Below, in pieces: positions 62,168-64,000 of a stretch of 64,000 bases of DNA. This DNA is from Platycnemis pennipes (Eukaryota > Arthropoda > Insecta > Odonata > Platycnemididae), in the NCBI GenBank assembly GCA_933228895.1, contig OW121846.1, forward strand, positions 112,981,054 through 113,045,053. Reading direction: 5' to 3'. The notes beneath the pieces were generated by a model. That model was not told where the DNA came from, searched no databases, and saw only the letters and a list, made by a program, of their open reading frames with translations. The translations under genes were made by a program, and so were the position numbers. Numbering within the stretch: the stretch's first letter is position 1; every line of letters starts with the position of its first letter.

Positions 62168-62315
62168 AATGAAAAGTGGAACTTTTCTGCTATACATAAT
62201 TGTGACAGCCGCCCCAGTGTCCACAAGAAACTGATATTTTTTCCTCAATACACTTACTGATGTGTTCCACCGAGTTTCCGGTGACAGAGCCGGAATTTAT
62301 TTACTCCCCTGTAGT
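62168..62315 (-). mobile_element. inverted second copy of the Gypsy protease segment
   Basis: The reverse complement is about 90% identical by eye to 59027-59163 and keeps an intact KYQFLVDTGAAVTIMYSRK, with the canonical DTGAAVT that is DTGVALT in the 59-kb copy. The match stops at 62168. Sequence beyond 62315 differs from that before 59027. Confidence 0.8.
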
Positions 62316-62870
62316 TGCAAGAGTATATTCTTTAAAGGTTTCAGCGTCCATTGGGCGCAATTGTAGACCAAATCACTGGGAAACGTTTCAATAAAACCTC
62401 GTATTAGACTCGTGCATTTCATATCACTACCATTACATGAGCGCCAGACGTTGACTGACAAAATACATGAAGATTAGTTAACAGTGTATTCATTTTTGTC
62501 TATCGCAGCAAGCAATTTCTCGTCTCTTGGGCTGGGGATCCAAGACATTTCCCACAATAGGTGAGCTGCTGCGCGGCGCATTGCGCTGAGCCCGGGTCCT
62601 GCGGCCGGTGATAACCTCAATAAACGAAAGTAGGCGCAAAACATTTGTACACAAAACGCTTCTTATAACTTCATTTCATGTATCTGTGTAAGTATCACGA
62701 CGGGGCACCGTGGGACTTTTTTGTAGGCTTCGATTTCCGAAAAAATATTCCATGTGCTCTTCATTTTGTATTATTTATTAAGTTATTGTGACGCCTTTAA
62801 CACACAAAAAGGGTACACTGTTGAGACTGGTTCATTTCTCAAATATGTGAGTGCAAAAAGTCCGCCCGCT
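62316..62870. other. unassigned sequence
   Basis: It may include gag-side sequence of the inverted Gypsy copy; no motif is visible. GC-rich around 62560-62620. Confidence 0.35.
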
Positions 62871-62872
62871 AA

Positions 62873-63441
62873 AACCCAAAATTATTGCGCGAATCAGAAG
62901 TCCTTACTTTCGAGACATGTGAAAGATAACGGGGGCGTTGACTCGGAACCGAAATAGCAATTTTGTACACGAAATCGTTAGATGTAAACGAAAAACGAAT
63001 TTTAGTGAAAAAATTAATCTTCTAACCATTCACTCATAAATCCAAAATGTAAATAAGCAAAAGGTGACGCCCACCGAAAAAGCTGCTGTGATAGCATTGA
63101 CGTCATTTTCCACCCGTCCTTGACTACTTTTTGAAGAAGGGAAAGGGACGGGGGTTCTCGGAAGGTCTGCTCGTACAGATCCTGTCGCAATCATTCCCAT
63201 TGGGAGAGCCAGCTGTGTCCCCCCCATTGCGATAAGGCAAAGTAGCTTCGCGGGTTCAGTTGTGATTGGACGAAGTAGATACACGTCAGAGGTTGCACCA
63301 CGCCCACTTTTCCGAAAGGGTTAAAAACATGTTTTTCGCCGCTTATAACTCGGGAAATAATTGACGGATCAAACATCGGAAAAATAGGGGTCTTTTTATT
63401 TTACAAACTCTATCAGATTCGGCAATTAAAAAAATATGGTT
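62873..63441. repeat. ~580-bp dispersed repeat, copy 2
   Basis: Same orientation and order as 18063-18637, with scattered substitutions and small indels. It lacks the duplicated 79-bp leading unit of copy 1. Both copies end at AAAAAAATATGGT(T)AACGA. Confidence 0.85.
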
Positions 63442-63719
63442 AACGATTTTCAATACGACATTCGTATTGAAAATAAATTATGAATTCATATAGCCTGAAT
63501 TCTATTATTTCCAGTCGTACTACTTTTGCCCGGATATTCCTATTTTGTCCAGCCAAATTGCGTTTCCCGACCACTGTGCAGCGGACCGACGACGGACGGC
63601 CAATTGTAGGGAGGGCACTTGAGTGACGACCTCAAGGGAGCAGTGACCATATCACTGCGTGGGTGGGGGACATGTGCATAGACGCCTAAATAAAATTTGG
63701 CTATGTTAAATAAATTATT
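63442..63719. other. unassigned sequence
   Basis: An inverted pair TTTCAATACGA/TCGTATTGAAA lies at about 63449-63473. Nothing else seen. Confidence 0.4.
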
Positions 63720-64000
63720 AGCGGATCGCGACCAAAAGAAGGGAAGTGAAGGATAGAGTAATAGAATATGTTAATGAGAGTTTGGAATGGGTGTTCAAGA
63801 AGCTAGAAGCATATGTCATGGACCCAAATTGCTGAATTAGTCCAATTGACCCTAGAAGAGATGGGTTATACCTTAATAGCAGAGGAAGGAAAAAACTTTG
63901 CGATGTGTGAAGAATGCGGTGCATTATTATGGTACAAGAAACTAGACCAAGTTTCAGGACGTGTAATCGACAGAAAGAGATACATGATGGTAGCAGGAGC
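63720..64000 (+). mobile_element. partial retroelement-like ORF at the window edge
   Basis: Plus-strand frames give DRVIEYVNESLEWVFKKLEA and then, after a stop or shift, SPIDPRRDGLYLNSRGRKKL, resembling the DGLHLNxxG motif of the GDSL-like/ORF1 region in many arthropod and mollusc retroelements. It runs off the window. Confidence 0.35.

Noticed and set aside
1..64000. CRISPR array, bacterial operon or viral genome
   Set aside because: No regularly spaced identical repeats, no ribosome-binding-site-led dense ORFs, and the only gene is spliced.

Overview
The window is eukaryotic, AT-rich and mostly non-coding. One intron-containing protein gene can be followed from start to stop. The rest is dominated by decayed transposable elements: several LINE lineages, a Penelope-like fragment, a Gypsy-type LTR element, tRNA-derived SINEs, and DNA-transposon derivatives with visible terminal inverted repeats (TIRs) and target-site duplications (TSDs). 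Elements of this kind together with short GT-AG introns suggest an arthropod, most likely an insect. That is an inference, and I cannot name a species.

The gene (+ strand, 31226-58047) is an ortholog of PTPDC1, protein tyrosine phosphatase domain-containing 1. I assembled twelve coding exons by hand. All introns are GT-AG, all phases agree, and the joined reading frame is 1761 nt (586 codons plus stop). It has an in-frame stop directly before the ATG, the CX5R active site HCHAGLGRTG, a general-acid Asp in the RDYG loop, and the helical C-terminal half expected of the family. Vertebrate PTPDC1 is linked to cilium length and centrosome control. About 4.4 kb upstream of the ATG, in a CpG-dense stretch, there is an RFX X-box-like site that could belong to its promoter; this is speculative.

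Layout. 1-9.8 kb: SINEs, LINE-B remnants, a Penelope-like GIY-YIG endonuclease remnant (4.7-4.95 kb), and a 1.4-kb TIR element with a nested fold-back element (5.8-7.25 kb). 9.8-18 kb: mostly unrecognised sequence with a perfect 24-bp-arm hairpin at 13.7 kb and the best LINE-B reverse transcriptase copy at 16 kb. 18-31 kb: a ~580-bp dispersed repeat (second copy at 62.9 kb), LINE-A and LINE-C pieces, and the possible promoter region. 31.2-58.05 kb: PTPDC1, whose large introns (3, 4, 7, 9, 11) hold LINEs in both orientations, a SINE, a PIF/Harbinger transposase fragment beside a TTA-flanked TIR element, a fold-back element, and a hAT-like MITE with a perfect 8-bp TSD inserted in another repetitive ORF. 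58.9-64 kb: a broken Gypsy element (protease and reverse transcriptase) interrupted by a SINE and a TTAA-flanked piggyBac-like MITE, an inverted second protease fragment, a GGA microsatellite, the second ~580-bp repeat copy, and a partial retroelement-like ORF at the edge.

LINE-A, -B and -C are working names used here. LINE-A is jockey/CR1-like and has a characteristic 3' tail. LINE-B is the arthropod lineage with the EVLRRVGE-type C-terminal block. LINE-C is a jockey-like RT on the minus strand at 20 kb. No rRNA gene, functional tRNA gene, CRISPR array or prokaryotic gene is present.
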